A DNA stretch of 64,000 nt from Entoloma clypeatum. Its lineage: Eukaryota; Basidiomycota; Agaricomycetes; Agaricales; Entolomataceae. The notes beneath the pieces are model-generated. The model worked only from the letters and a program-made list of their open reading frames with translations. It did not search any database and was not told the DNA's origin. Within the stretch, counting starts at the first letter, position 1, and each line of letters begins with the position of its first letter. Positions 30,731 to 45,566 of the stretch are shown one piece after another. The stretch is from positions 2,542,001-2,606,000 of the forward strand of contig OY751495.1 of assembly GCA_963565915.1 (NCBI GenBank). The letters are read 5' to 3'. The translations under genes were made by a program, and so were the position numbers.

Positions 30731-32593
30731 ATGAGCCGAGGGTACTATCAGCTCGGTGGTTTCAGGCCACAGCTAGACTGGTAAGTTCGTTCCCGTACTC
30801 ATGCTACTCAATCCTTGTTCCTATCAGCACACAGGTTTCGATACGATGAGAAAAAGCTTGCAGAGATGATAGCAGGAGATGCATCTCCCCTGCGACCCCG
30901 TGGAAAAGACTTCAAACAACCTGTCGGGCTGGTTCTAGGTATGTAAAGTGTTTGAATCAAGTACATCCCACTTGACACACGACTTGGGCAGGAATAAAGC
31001 CGACCGGGACTTCTCATCTTCTACTCACCGAGTTTCAAGTTGATTGCATTAGTCGATCCGAACGTCAAAGATGGCCGTCTCAACGTCCTACCCCTGCGTC
31101 CGATTTTGAATCCCTTTCCCCCATCTTCTTCTATAATGCGGACGAACTCTGGAACAAGCTGTCGGCGTTAAAGTGCAAGTCGCTCAAAGGCCGCGAAGCG
31201 TTCGATAACAGCATCGCTAACAAGCCATATTCGCGCTCCGATAGCCACAGTAAACGTGGCGGCTTTGAGCACGGACGGTAAGCTGGGGTTCATCCCCGAT
31301 AACCCTCGAACTCAATGGCAACAAGGTTCCTCTTTCATACCCTGCAAAACAACATCGATGTGCGGCAATACTCTATTGATGACGCGTCATGGACCCGATC
31401 TGTCCGTGTCTACAGTTTTGTCTACAATCCCCGCCCGAACGACATGCGGCCAAGCGCAGAGCGTTTGGCACGTCCCGTTATGTTGGACTGCGGTCTGTCT
31501 GAAGCAACAGTGCCCGATCTGACTTTGAAGTCCGAGTCCACTGTTCATCTGGCGCTTGCAAACAACCGTTTCATGAGTTCGGGAAAGAAGCTGGTTCGTA
31601 TCAGAGCTTTTTTTGACTATCTGGGCATTAAGATGTTTTCGGACAGGATTTCGAATACGGGAAGACCGACGAGCTTGAAAGTTCGGTGCTCGCTAAGCGG
31701 CTCCAAGAATTCTTCAAAGAGAGGAGCTCACAGCCAATGATATTACTCGTCCATGATCAGGTTCCGTCTATGAATCTGCTCAAGAACTATGGAGTTGATA
31801 CTTCAGCATGGGAGTCTGGCATGAAAGCTCTTCTCGGATTCAAATGCAAAGTTTGTTCCATCATGTTTGCATGTACACATTTTGCAATGACTTAACTCGT
31901 ACAGACATATCATCAGCCTAGTCGTTCCGGCCAGAACGATCCTAGGCTGCGGCTCAACGATCCCAGAAGGGCTTCGTACGAGGAATACGCGGAACGCCGC
32001 AACCGCCCTCGTTCTAGGTCAAGGTCGCCCCACCGATTAGGCAATTATACCTCGAGTGCGCGGCCTTCTTCATCGTATGGTGACCCCCGGCGGATGGTGG
32101 CAGGCAGTTCCGACTATTTGGAAGGGAGCAGTCACCCCGCTCCTGTTTATGTGGTCGACGTGAAGCAGATGTACATTTCACTTATGCAGACCGAGGTCGC
32201 TTCGGAGAATGTAGCCATCATCTCAGAACGTCTAGATCTGTCGGTCAATTCTGGATGGTGTGCAGGGAATGAGTCGGCGTAAGTAGTGTCTTTCTTAATG
32301 TCTTTCCTTCATGCTAAATCCATGATTTCTTGCCCCCCTCCTCCCCTTTCAACAGACTTATCATAGACTTGTGGCGATCGATGATATCAGGTCCTCCCAT
32401 TGACGAGCAGAGAGTGCTTGTGGAACGGAGTTGCGAATCTCATAGTGGTACAGCCCAACCTGGATCATCTGCTTCCCCAGCAGAAGAGGAGAACGACTCA
32501 GACAGGGACCCGAATGAAATCGTGATGCTGCCGACACCAATGTCTATGAATCCAGATGACGATTCCGACTATGGCGAATCCGATTCTGATTGA
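30731..32593 (+). CDS. conserved-looking protein, possible degenerate Gfd2-like RNase H fold
   Basis: Seven exons close in phase to 507 aa: 30731-30780, 30835-30938, 30992-31277, 31326-31593, 31647-31850, 31905-32278, 32356-32593. It starts MSRGYYQLGGFRPQLDW. The order of elements resembles fungal Gfd2/YDR514C-type exonuclease-like domains. There is a first strand ending VMLDCG (about 200), then HLALANNRFMSSGKKLDFEYG, then ILLVHDQ (about 285), VYVVDVKQMYISLM, and WCAGNESA near the end. The expected acidic partners are poorly kept (DCG rather than D-x-E; GNES rather than GND), so if the fold is right it may be inactive. An RS-rich stretch (RRNRPRSRSRSPHR) sits before the last block. The tail is acidic and serine-rich. 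I do not recognise the protein with confidence. Confidence 0.65.
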
Positions 32594-33021
32594 CATACAT
32601 AGTCGCCATGGGATCAGACGTTGCGAAATAATGGCTCTTGGGCGATGGTATAAGAAAAATCTATTGATTGATACTTGATATCAAATGAACTACTTACGTG
32701 AATGTTTACTGTACATGTACTGCTACCGCTGGCAGGGTGTACGCTCTTGTGTAAAATAAATCTTTTGGCTGAAGGTAGAAATTACCATGTAAGTAAGTCG
32801 ACCCAGCTCATAAACCAGTTCAGTTTGTGGTGAAATGATTCCTGCGGTTGCGGTCTGCTTTGGCAGAACCTGCCAGCGGTGATTGCGGCTGCATTCGATT
32901 CCGGTGGCAGTGTCAAAAGAGACCACATGCAAAAGTACAGCCATGTGCTCGACGCCATTATTATCCTGTGCTCGAGTGCGCTTGAACACGATATCGTTGT
33001 GCAACAAGTCGAATAACGACG
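32594..33021. other. intergenic
   Basis: 3' flank of the preceding gene and 5' flank of the DUF3433-like gene. A minus-strand open frame (32723-33148) overlaps exon 1 of the latter and shows no family or splice support. Confidence 0.45.
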
Positions 33022-35769
33022 ATGGAGCTCGATGATCCTGCACACACCCCGACAGTTGGCGGATCGCAGGAGGGACGTACAAGCTATCGCAGCTATCGAG
33101 AATCGACACATCTGATACCCTCGCCCGGAGCTGATGGGAGACTGCCAAAACGCTTCGTGAGCTGGGCTATTTTGAGTTGTGTGGAAATTTTCTCATTACC
33201 TGACAATGCTTTAGGACGATTGGATGTTGAGCTGGCCGGTAGTGCTTGGCGCGCCGTTACTGCTGCTGCTGCTCGGCATTGCGTTGGAAGTGGCGCTTGC
33301 AATAATGTACAGGCGCGGTGGTGGTGAGTATTTGTGGTAGGTTGATTCTTGTGAAATTGATTTTGTCCAATTTCCTGCAGGCTTTCCTGTCCCACTGAAC
33401 AATGCCCTTTCCATCGTGTCGCCCCAGTTCTTAGTTGTGAGTTTGCAAGACGTCGATGCATTCTTCTGATTGAACGATGGTAGTCTTTCGCCCCGACGAT
33501 GTCAGTTTTGTTTCTTTCGTGGGTTAGGTTGGAGTATAGAGGTTTAACCCAACCTGTGCAGCGTCGTAATCCCGGTCGCGCTATTATGGCGTGGGATTGA
33601 CTGGAATGTTAGATGGTTTCAAGTAAGCTGTTTCACTTGTTCACGCAAACCAGTCCTAATGAGCGTCGCCCTGGTAGCCATATATTGTTTTATGGAAAGG
33701 AGGGGCACGAGCAGAAGAAAGTTTACTTTTGGACTATGTACGTCGTTTTCCCGATACTTGATCAGGTGCTGATGTTATGAAATCAGGTTGCTTTAGGGTA
33801 CGAGGCGTCGTTTACTTGCGAGAACCGCATCAAGTTAATGGTTTTTGATAGGCCCTTCTTTTCTCTATTTCGCGCAAAGCTCTACAAGCATCGCATCCTG
33901 TTCTGGTCATCGTTATCAGCTGTCGTGACATTCTCTTTTCAACCACTTGGTGAATGATTTTTTTTTTGCACGCAACCTGCCTCGTCACTCGCTTATCACA
34001 CCAACCAACTTCAACCAGCTGGATCAATATTCCAATTGCGTCAGAAGACTATGACCCAATGTAATTCTGTTGTGGTTTCTTTCTACATCTTCCGACTGAA
34101 TGATTCCTTTCCTATCTTTAGTTAGCTCGGTCAGCAGCACAAAAGAAATAGGACTTGTCGCAAATGTTGACCAACTGAATGCGTTCGTCGCTTCGTCTGG
34201 GTTTACGGATGCGGCAGTATACAACAATTTGCCAGATCCCCGGTTTATCGATAGCCCGCTCGGATGGGCTATTGCAGCGTTTGATGTAAGAGTATGCTAA
34301 ACATGTATCTTCACAAGTCAACTCAAATATCTCTTGTAGTTTCCTCCTGTCGCGGGCCTCAATGGAACCATTACGGTGAACACGACGGGGATTTTGACGA
34401 GTCCAAATTGCGCAAATCCAGTGGCGGTATCTGTGCAAAGTAATGCAAATAATAACACAGTCTCAGTATCGACGCAGTCGGTTGATGGGTGTAATGTTAC
34501 TGTTCTTTTGGATCCTAGAGTGAGTTTCTTGTCTTGTTTGTGCCCGATATGTGCATTTGTCGAGATGGGCATGTAGGTTTACACTTCGCAGTATGGGGTA
34601 ATCAATGTGCCATGCCCGAGGAATGCTGCAAACACTAGTGTATCCCTCCAACCTGTGGTGTTTTGGTACGTAAATGTTCCTGAGGCCAAAGTACAGCGAC
34701 GAGATCCTGAGATACACTCAAGGTTCTTTGGGAATAGAACCAACGGCACTCCAGAAGCACAAGCAGTTTTTTGTGCACCCTCTATCCAGGTCTTCAATGT
34801 CCAAGTGTTCTCAATGCTGACGGACGGAAGCCTTCACAAGATCGACATGATTGGTGGCAAAATTCCCCCGAACAACGTTACTGGGGGCACGTTGCAAGGG
34901 CGAGCTTACAATGCGTCGGTTCCAGCACTTTCTATGTCTTGAAATTTGAGGTGTCATGTTTCATTCGCAGTGTGACATTCCCCTTCAATACCAACCCGTT
35001 CATCGAAGCTCGAGCCATCGCGACTGGGTCCAGTGTCGCTGGGGCTATCTTTAGAGCTGCTTCCCAAAAGGCAGGTGGACCTCTTGGCCTACCCAATACG
35101 TTTCTAGACGTTACCAGTAGTGTTTATGTATGTTCTACACCATTATCACTTACTTGCACTGATGACATTACTTTAGCGGCTGCACCTTTCCCTGACAGCG
35201 AAATCAATCTATTTTGTGGATAACAATAGCACGTTGAATGCGGAGATGACGTCTATCGTTCCAGTATTATGGATAGAGTACGGAAATTACTTTTTCTGAT
35301 CAACCTCATTTTTTCTTTGGACCTGACATTTCGTTACAGCCCGCTTCCCGCGCACCTGCTCGCGACCCTTTTGATCATGACGGGGTTCATTGGCATTGTT
35401 GTCCAAATCCTGCACCAAAGGGAGCGCCGGAAGCTGCTTTTGGCCACTCCACCAGGTAGCATCGCCGCGATCGTGTCCCTGACGTCTCGATCCGGCTTTG
35501 GCGAGCTACTTTTGCCGTATGACGATGAGAAGACGCTGGGACGGAAGTTGAGTGGGTTGAAATTCCGGTTGGATAGGAGGACGGGAGCTATTCTGGCGGA
35601 TGAGGCTGGGATTGAGAGGACGACGAGTATGGGTCGGGACGAAGCGATGGTGTCTCTTCTAGGGAAGGGGCATTCCCGGGATACGACGTCGATATCGGTA
35701 TCATCAGATATTGCGTATCAGACGGCAGTAGGGGGATATCCACCATGGCGCAGGCCGTCTGATGCTTGA
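33022..35769 (+). CDS. DUF3433-type large membrane protein
   Basis: Fourteen exons splice in phase to 670 aa; exon 1 is 33022-33156 and the last is 35340-35769. After a ~45-residue cytosolic tail comes a hydrophobic segment (WPVVLGAPLLLLLLGIALEV), then FPVPLNNALSIVSPQFLV and two further hydrophobic stretches around VVIPVALLW and LFWSSLSAVVTFSFQPL. A long extracellular-like region with several N-x-S/T sites follows (about 260-520), then a last membrane span (LPAHLLATLLIMTGFIGIVV). The C-terminal block GSIAAIVSLTSRSGFGELLL with RRTGAILADE is the most family-typical part. The molecular function is unknown. Its exons 7-14 recur identically at 43584-45566 across the assembly gap. I see no breaks. 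Confidence 0.8.
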
Positions 35770-37147
35770 TTTTTCTCTCATTTTCTTTTTACAATTCTTC
35801 CGGACAATCTCACAATGGAATATCATATGGCTCTACCCGCGTGAATTAATTGAAAAGTAGTGTAGAGCTTTGCTTCGTGATGGTACGCAGGCACGGGAGG
35901 CGGGAGAACATACTATTTCCTTTTGCTAGTCCATGGATAGGACACAGTAAACCCTGACGTGAATCCGGTTGAGGTCATTGTATGAAATGGACAAGTGCGC
36001 AAAACTGTTCTCACACAGACTTGACTCTGGTCGCAACGTAACAACAGTTTTCCATGAATATGTGAAGGTTCATCTACATGCGACATCAGAAAACCCGACG
36101 TCGTCGCGATTATAGGCATTGATGAGAGGACTAGGTTCGTAAATCGCCTTGGGGCTGTTCGGTTGTAATTTTCAAGCTACTTTACCTAGCGAGGAATGTC
36201 CGGTGAACGGTGATACCATGACAGCTTGTTTGACTTGACGCTACTCCAGGGCTACGAAAGAAGAGGCATTTGTAAAAAAAAGAATAGCTGGGGTAGCTGA
36301 CTTCAAAACATACTTACATACTTGAGAAGACACACGCGGGCGCTAGCAGACGGGCGAAAGCAACATTCTGTCATCTGCCTGGAACTCCTAGATGCCCTTG
36401 CTAGGCTCTACATCCAGTACTAAGGGGGGCTTTCTGACTGGTGCAAGGGCTCATTATTGGAATTCAGAAAAGGTCAAGGTCCATGCATTCTAACTGAGGA
36501 ATCAAGCAAGGTGCCTCAAGTCAACAAAGATGGAGCTGTACTCACAGGCGACCGTGCGGCACGTGTGTCGAACCCCCCGGAAGCCGACCCTGGGACCACC
36601 TGAGCTGGAGTTGCGGGCATCATTCTCGAACTTCGCGTACATAGCCATCTCCAGTTTCTCATGGAACAACCCATGGAGATTTCACAAGGCGACTTACAAT
36701 CAGCGGCAGACGTATTTCCAGCTCTACTCACGGGCGACCACGTATGGAGGGTGAAATCAGCGGCAGACGTAAATGAACATTCAATCCAACAAAGGGTCGA
36801 AAAATTGGGGATCCATTGTTGACGTTCGGGTCCTCACTGTCGCCTTGAGGCGTCTCGTGTTCGGTGCACGTACCACCCGGACTGTAAATCTGGGTTTGAA
36901 AATTCCGATTGACCCTTTGCCCGAACTTCTTTTGACCTCGTGTTCATCACCCTCTTGAACGACAATCCTCATCCCTTTTCTCTCTAATACTTAATGTGAG
37001 TGGTCCTCCATTTCTCTTCTTTCCTTGCCACCGCGATCCCTTGATTTTGGTGCCAGCAAAATCCCATAACACGTGGATTTTCTCGCGTTTCCTTGTCGTA
37101 CCACTTTCAAACCGTCGTGTTGTCAGCGTCTAACACCACTCTCCAGC
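35770..37147. other. intergenic, upstream of beta-tubulin
   Basis: No gene supported. A 17-bp direct repeat (aatcagcggcagacgta) occurs near 36701 and 36750, and two similar words (ctactcac[ag]ggcgacc) lie at about 36537 and 36724. The 200 bases before the ATG are pyrimidine-rich, as is usual for highly expressed fungal genes. Confidence 0.45.
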
Positions 37148-39078
<1,931 letters not shown>

Positions 39079-39535
39079 TCATATCTCATGTCCCCGAACC
39101 TCTCTTATACCCCACGAAAATACTCTGACTTCTTTAGTGGTCCATCATTCATCTGTTTTTACGCAATTACTATATTAGCACGCTTTTTCATGAATTCTTT
39201 TCCTGGCTTTATCCAGATGTTTGTGGATGAATGAACATCAATACTACTACGACCGCACAACTCTGGATTGAGAGCAAGTGGGGAATGACAGCCGGGTGAC
39301 CGCAGCTCGATGTCAGTGCCTTTCGCAATGTCGGTATGTTCTGAACTCACCATGCACAAATGGGAGGGAGTCGAGATGATACAAGTGCAAACAACAAATT
39401 TCGACATATCAATAGATTGTGGTAAATTTAATTTCCTCTCTTCCTCCCCACTCGACATTTGGGCCGACTTCAAATCCGAGTGGTGAGGAAGACGGCACAG
39501 AATTTCTATTAAAAAAATAATTCATCACGACGACG
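39079..39535. other. intergenic between beta-tubulin and the CPSase-ATCase gene
   Basis: 457 bp with nothing recognisable apart from AT-rich sequence just before the start codon. Confidence 0.5.
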
Positions 39536-42500
39536 ATGACCGACTGCGAAATGTTGTCTGCCCGACCCGTCTTGTCGCGCTCTGTCAGCATCGCAGGGAA
39601 CCATCCCGCGCTCCCCGTCACGGCCCCGCCGTTGCAAGTAAATGGGAGGCAGCCTTCGGAGGGAGTCCTCGAGCTGATCGATGGCTCTGCTTTCCTCGGG
39701 ATCAATTTCGGCGCCGAGGGCAAGAGCGTCGCTGGAGAATGCGTCTTCCAGACCGGTATGTTTGGTTAAGGGATCCTCTCCTGTTGTTAAACGTTAAAAC
39801 AGGCATGGTGGGCTACACTGAGTCTTTGACCGATCCTTCGTATGAGGGCCAGATCCTCATCCTAACATACCCACTGATCGGCAATTACGGCGTCCCTGCA
39901 CGCCCCGTGGCCCTTGATGCCTTCCCTCACGAGTTTGAATCATCCTGCGTGCACATTGCCGCTCTCGTCGTTGGTTACTACTCTGAAGACTACTGCCATT
40001 TTCTCGCCCACTCCTCTCTCGGTGCCTGGCTCAAAGAAAATGGCATACCTGCTCTCTACGGCGTCGACACCCGTGCGCTCACCAAAAAAATCCGAGAGAA
40101 GGGGTCCATGCTGGGCAAGGTCCTCGCCCGCAACACCAACAACTTTGCCCAACCACAACCACTCTCCTCCTTGTCGGTTCCCTCCATCCCTTTGTCACTC
40201 TCCTCACCGTCGTCCCCTTCCACCCCCGACACATGGCGCGAAGACTATATCGACATTCCTTTTGTCGACATTAATCAGCAAAATTTGGTGGCTGCCGTTT
40301 CAATTTCTGCTCCTCGCCTTTTCCACCCTACCGCACCACCCAAACTGCACCCCGCCGGTCGTCCTCTCCGCGTCCTCGCCATCGACGTCGGAATGAAATA
40401 TAACCAGATCCGCTGTTTCATTCAACGCGGCGTGGAACTCAAGGTTGTCCCCTGGAACTTTGACTTTCTTGCAGACCCTGAACCCTACGATGGACTCTTC
40501 ATCTCAAACGGACCCGGTGACCCGACCATGGTCAAGGAAACAATTGCTCGTATCTCAAAAGCGATGGAAAAGGCAGACAAGCCAATTTTTGGTATTTGCC
40601 TTGGGCACCAGCTCATGGCATTGGCAGCCGGTGCAACCACGTCCAAGATGAAGTACGGAAATCGCGGGCACAACATCCCTTGCACCGACGCCCTCTCAGG
40701 CCGCTGTTACATCACCAGTCAGAATCACGGCTACCAGGTTGACACCCAATCGCTGCCCACAGGCTGGCAAGAGCTGTTTCGAAATGCGAACGACTGGAGC
40801 AACGAGGGTATCTATTGCGAAGATAAGCCCTTCTTTTCCGTCCAGTTCCATCCCGAGTCAACCCCTGGACCTCGCGATACCGAATTCCTCTTTGACGTCT
40901 TCCTTCAAAACGTGGCCGACTGCGCTGCGACTAATTCCCTTATTCCTATATCCATGCCAGGTGGCAAGAAGGAGGAGAACGAGCGTCTGGTTCCCCGTGC
41001 CAAAGTTACAAAAGTCATCATCCTCGGCTCTGGCGGTCTGTCAATTGGTCAGGCAGGCGAGTTCGACTACTCGGGCTCGCAGGCGATTAAGGCTCTCAAA
41101 GAAGAGGGTATATATACCATCATGGTCAATCCCAACATTGCGACGATCGCGACGTCCAAGGGTCTCGCAGACAAGGTCTACTTCCTCCCCGTCACCCCCG
41201 AATTCGTACGCAAGATCATCAAGTATGAGAAGCCCGACGGCATTTATGTCACCTTTGGCGGCCAGACCGCGCTCAACGTCGGCATCAAGCTCAAGGACGA
41301 GTTTGCAGGGCTGGGGGTGCAAGTCCTGGGGACGCCGATAGAGACAATCATCACGACGGAGGACCGCCAGCTGTTTGCGAGCGCGATGGAGGAGATTGGG
41401 GAGAAGTGTGCTGAGAGCTTCACGGCGACGAATCCAGAGGAGGCGGTGACTGCCGCAAAGACGATCGGGTTTCCCGTGATTGTGCGTGCGGCGTATGCGC
41501 TGGGGGGCTTGGGGTCTGGGTTTGCGCAGGATGAGGTGCAGCTAAGGGCGTTGTGCAGCAAGGCGTTCGCGACGAGTCCGCAGGTGCTGGTGGAGAAGAG
41601 TATGAAGGGGTGGAAGGAGATTGAGTACGAGGTGGTGAGGGATTGTCGGGATAATTGCATCACTGTGTGTAATATGGAGGTATGTGTGGTTTCTCGGTTG
41701 AGCCCTTCTGTGTTGAGCGGCTGTTGCACAGAATTTTGACCCGCTAGGGATACATACTGGAGACTCCATCGTCGTCGCGCCATCGCAGACACTCTCGGAT
41801 GCGGACTACAACATGCTCCGGACGACGGCCATCAACGTCATTCGCCATCTTGGCGTCGTTGGAGAATGCAACATTCAATATGCGTTGAACCCGACGTCGC
41901 AGGAGTATTGCATCATTGAGGTCAGTCTCAGCCAGCCTTTCACCCTTAGGTTCGCACTTTATAATATACCTAGGTCAACGCCCGCCTGTCCCGCTCTTCT
42001 GCACTCGCATCCAAAGCCACCGGATACCCCCTCGCATTCATCGCCGCCAAGCTTGGCCTCGGGATGCCCCTCAACGAGATCCGCAACAGCGTCACTAAAG
42101 TCACCAGCGCGTGTTTTGAGCCGAGTCTGGATTACGTCGTGGTCAAGATCCCGCGGTGGGACCTCAAGAAGTTCAACCGCGTCAGCCGGCTCCTGAGCAG
42201 CAGCATGAAGAGCGTGGGCGAGGTGATGAGTATTGGCAGGACGTTTGAGGAGACGTTTCAGAAGGCTATTAGGGCGATTGATGACCAGTTTTCTGGGTTT
42301 GCAAGGGTGCGTTTGACCTGCCTATTGGGCTCTTTGATGATGTGTTGATGTTGTGTCATTGTAAAGAACAATTTTGTGGAGGATATTGATGAAGAACTTG
42401 TCAATCCGACGGATAAGCGTATCTTTGCGATTTCGACTGCGTTGCATCGGGGATATAGCGTTGACAAGATCTGTCAGATGACGAACATTGACAAGTGGTT

Positions 42501-43364
42501 CCTCACAAAACTGGAGCACATCTATAGGATGGAGAAGCATCTCACGTGCGTCATTCATGTGTTGTATATACTGTTCATGCCTTGATTGCGCATTGTGTAA
42601 CTAGGTCCCTCAATGTTTCTACAATCTCTGTTCATGCGCTGCGTCAAGCCAAACAGCTCGGGTTCTCGGACAGACAACTCGCGACCTGCATGGGCTCGAC
42701 TGAGCTTGCGGTGCGCAGGCTTCGTCAAGAGAATGGCATCGCACCTTTCGTGAAGCAGATCGACACCGTTGCTGCGGAGTTCCCTGCATTTACAAACTAC
42801 CTGTACACGACATATAATGCAGTGGAGCACGACGTCAAGTTCAACGAAAGGGGGGTGATGGTCCTCGGCTCAGGCGTCTACCGTATCGGATCCTCTGTCG
42901 AGTTTGACTGGTGTGCCGTCCGCGCCATCAGAACACTGCGTGACCAAGGGCTGCAGACCGTCATGGTCAACTACAATCCGGAGACCGTCAGCACGGACTA
43001 CGATGAGGCCGACCGGCTCTACTTTGAGAACATCAGCCTCGAGACCATCCTCGACATCTACGACACGGAGCAGTCGCGGGGCGTCATCCTGTCGATGGGC
43101 GGCCAGACGCCGAACAACATCGCGCTGAAGCTGTTCCGGCAGAACGTGAAGATCTACGGGACGTCCCCGGAGATGATCGATACCGCTGAGAACAGGTACA
43201 AGTTCTCGCGGCTGCTGGACGCGATCGGTGTGGACCAGCCGTTGTGGAAGGAGCTCACGAGTTTTGAGGAGGCGACGGCGTTCTGTGACAAGGTCGGGTA
43301 CCCGGTGCTGGTCCGCCCGTCGTATGTGCTGTCGGGTGCGGCGATGAACGTGGTGTCGACAGGG
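39536..43364 (+). CDS. CPSase-ATCase gene, left copy truncated by the gap
   Basis: Identical to the first part of 49333-56537. It runs from the start codon through the glutaminase domain ([13 protein letters not shown]), the first CPSase half and into the second ATP-grasp domain, where it meets the N gap after AAMNVVSTG. The missing remainder (rest of CPSase, dead DHOase, ATCase) occurs only in the right copy. It should not be read as a separate truncated gene unless read depth shows a real duplication. Confidence 0.85.
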
Positions 43365-43564
43365 NNNNNNNNNNNNNNNNNNNNNNNNNNNNNNNNNNNN
43401 NNNNNNNNNNNNNNNNNNNNNNNNNNNNNNNNNNNNNNNNNNNNNNNNNNNNNNNNNNNNNNNNNNNNNNNNNNNNNNNNNNNNNNNNNNNNNNNNNNNN
43501 NNNNNNNNNNNNNNNNNNNNNNNNNNNNNNNNNNNNNNNNNNNNNNNNNNNNNNNNNNNNNNNN
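43365..43564. other. assembly gap of 200 N
   Basis: Exactly 200 unknown bases, a round placeholder size, lying between the two ends of the identical 9.6-kb stretches. Confidence 0.99.
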
Positions 43565-43583
43565 GCTGATGTTATGAAATCAG

Positions 43584-45566
43584 GTTGCTTTAGGGTACGA
43601 GGCGTCGTTTACTTGCGAGAACCGCATCAAGTTAATGGTTTTTGATAGGCCCTTCTTTTCTCTATTTCGCGCAAAGCTCTACAAGCATCGCATCCTGTTC
43701 TGGTCATCGTTATCAGCTGTCGTGACATTCTCTTTTCAACCACTTGGTGAATGATTTTTTTTTTGCACGCAACCTGCCTCGTCACTCGCTTATCACACCA
43801 ACCAACTTCAACCAGCTGGATCAATATTCCAATTGCGTCAGAAGACTATGACCCAATGTAATTCTGTTGTGGTTTCTTTCTACATCTTCCGACTGAATGA
43901 TTCCTTTCCTATCTTTAGTTAGCTCGGTCAGCAGCACAAAAGAAATAGGACTTGTCGCAAATGTTGACCAACTGAATGCGTTCGTCGCTTCGTCTGGGTT
44001 TACGGATGCGGCAGTATACAACAATTTGCCAGATCCCCGGTTTATCGATAGCCCGCTCGGATGGGCTATTGCAGCGTTTGATGTAAGAGTATGCTAAACA
44101 TGTATCTTCACAAGTCAACTCAAATATCTCTTGTAGTTTCCTCCTGTCGCGGGCCTCAATGGAACCATTACGGTGAACACGACGGGGATTTTGACGAGTC
44201 CAAATTGCGCAAATCCAGTGGCGGTATCTGTGCAAAGTAATGCAAATAATAACACAGTCTCAGTATCGACGCAGTCGGTTGATGGGTGTAATGTTACTGT
44301 TCTTTTGGATCCTAGAGTGAGTTTCTTGTCTTGTTTGTGCCCGATATGTGCATTTGTCGAGATGGGCATGTAGGTTTACACTTCGCAGTATGGGGTAATC
44401 AATGTGCCATGCCCGAGGAATGCTGCAAACACTAGTGTATCCCTCCAACCTGTGGTGTTTTGGTACGTAAATGTTCCTGAGGCCAAAGTACAGCGACGAG
44501 ATCCTGAGATACACTCAAGGTTCTTTGGGAATAGAACCAACGGCACTCCAGAAGCACAAGCAGTTTTTTGTGCACCCTCTATCCAGGTCTTCAATGTCCA
44601 AGTGTTCTCAATGCTGACGGACGGAAGCCTTCACAAGATCGACATGATTGGTGGCAAAATTCCCCCGAACAACGTTACTGGGGGCACGTTGCAAGGGCGA
44701 GCTTACAATGCGTCGGTTCCAGCACTTTCTATGTCTTGAAATTTGAGGTGTCATGTTTCATTCGCAGTGTGACATTCCCCTTCAATACCAACCCGTTCAT
44801 CGAAGCTCGAGCCATCGCGACTGGGTCCAGTGTCGCTGGGGCTATCTTTAGAGCTGCTTCCCAAAAGGCAGGTGGACCTCTTGGCCTACCCAATACGTTT
44901 CTAGACGTTACCAGTAGTGTTTATGTATGTTCTACACCATTATCACTTACTTGCACTGATGACATTACTTTAGCGGCTGCACCTTTCCCTGACAGCGAAA
45001 TCAATCTATTTTGTGGATAACAATAGCACGTTGAATGCGGAGATGACGTCTATCGTTCCAGTATTATGGATAGAGTACGGAAATTACTTTTTCTGATCAA
45101 CCTCATTTTTTCTTTGGACCTGACATTTCGTTACAGCCCGCTTCCCGCGCACCTGCTCGCGACCCTTTTGATCATGACGGGGTTCATTGGCATTGTTGTC
45201 CAAATCCTGCACCAAAGGGAGCGCCGGAAGCTGCTTTTGGCCACTCCACCAGGTAGCATCGCCGCGATCGTGTCCCTGACGTCTCGATCCGGCTTTGGCG
45301 AGCTACTTTTGCCGTATGACGATGAGAAGACGCTGGGACGGAAGTTGAGTGGGTTGAAATTCCGGTTGGATAGGAGGACGGGAGCTATTCTGGCGGATGA
45401 GGCTGGGATTGAGAGGACGACGAGTATGGGTCGGGACGAAGCGATGGTGTCTCTTCTAGGGAAGGGGCATTCCCGGGATACGACGTCGATATCGGTATCA
45501 TCAGATATTGCGTATCAGACGGCAGTAGGGGGATATCCACCATGGCGCAGGCCGTCTGATGCTTGA
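43584..45566 (+). CDS. DUF3433-type membrane protein, right copy lacking exons 1-6
   Basis: Exons 7-14 of the gene at 33022-35769, identical in sequence; the first six exons would lie in or before the gap. The readable protein starts VALGYEASFTCENRIK and ends at the same stop. It is probably the same locus assembled twice. Confidence 0.8.

Noticed and set aside
32723..33148. minus-strand ORF of 141 codons
   Set aside because: It overlaps exon 1 of the DUF3433-like gene and shows no family motif or splice support.
39536..43364. truncated CPSase as a separate gene
   Set aside because: It stops at the gap and is identical to the first part of the complete gene to the right.
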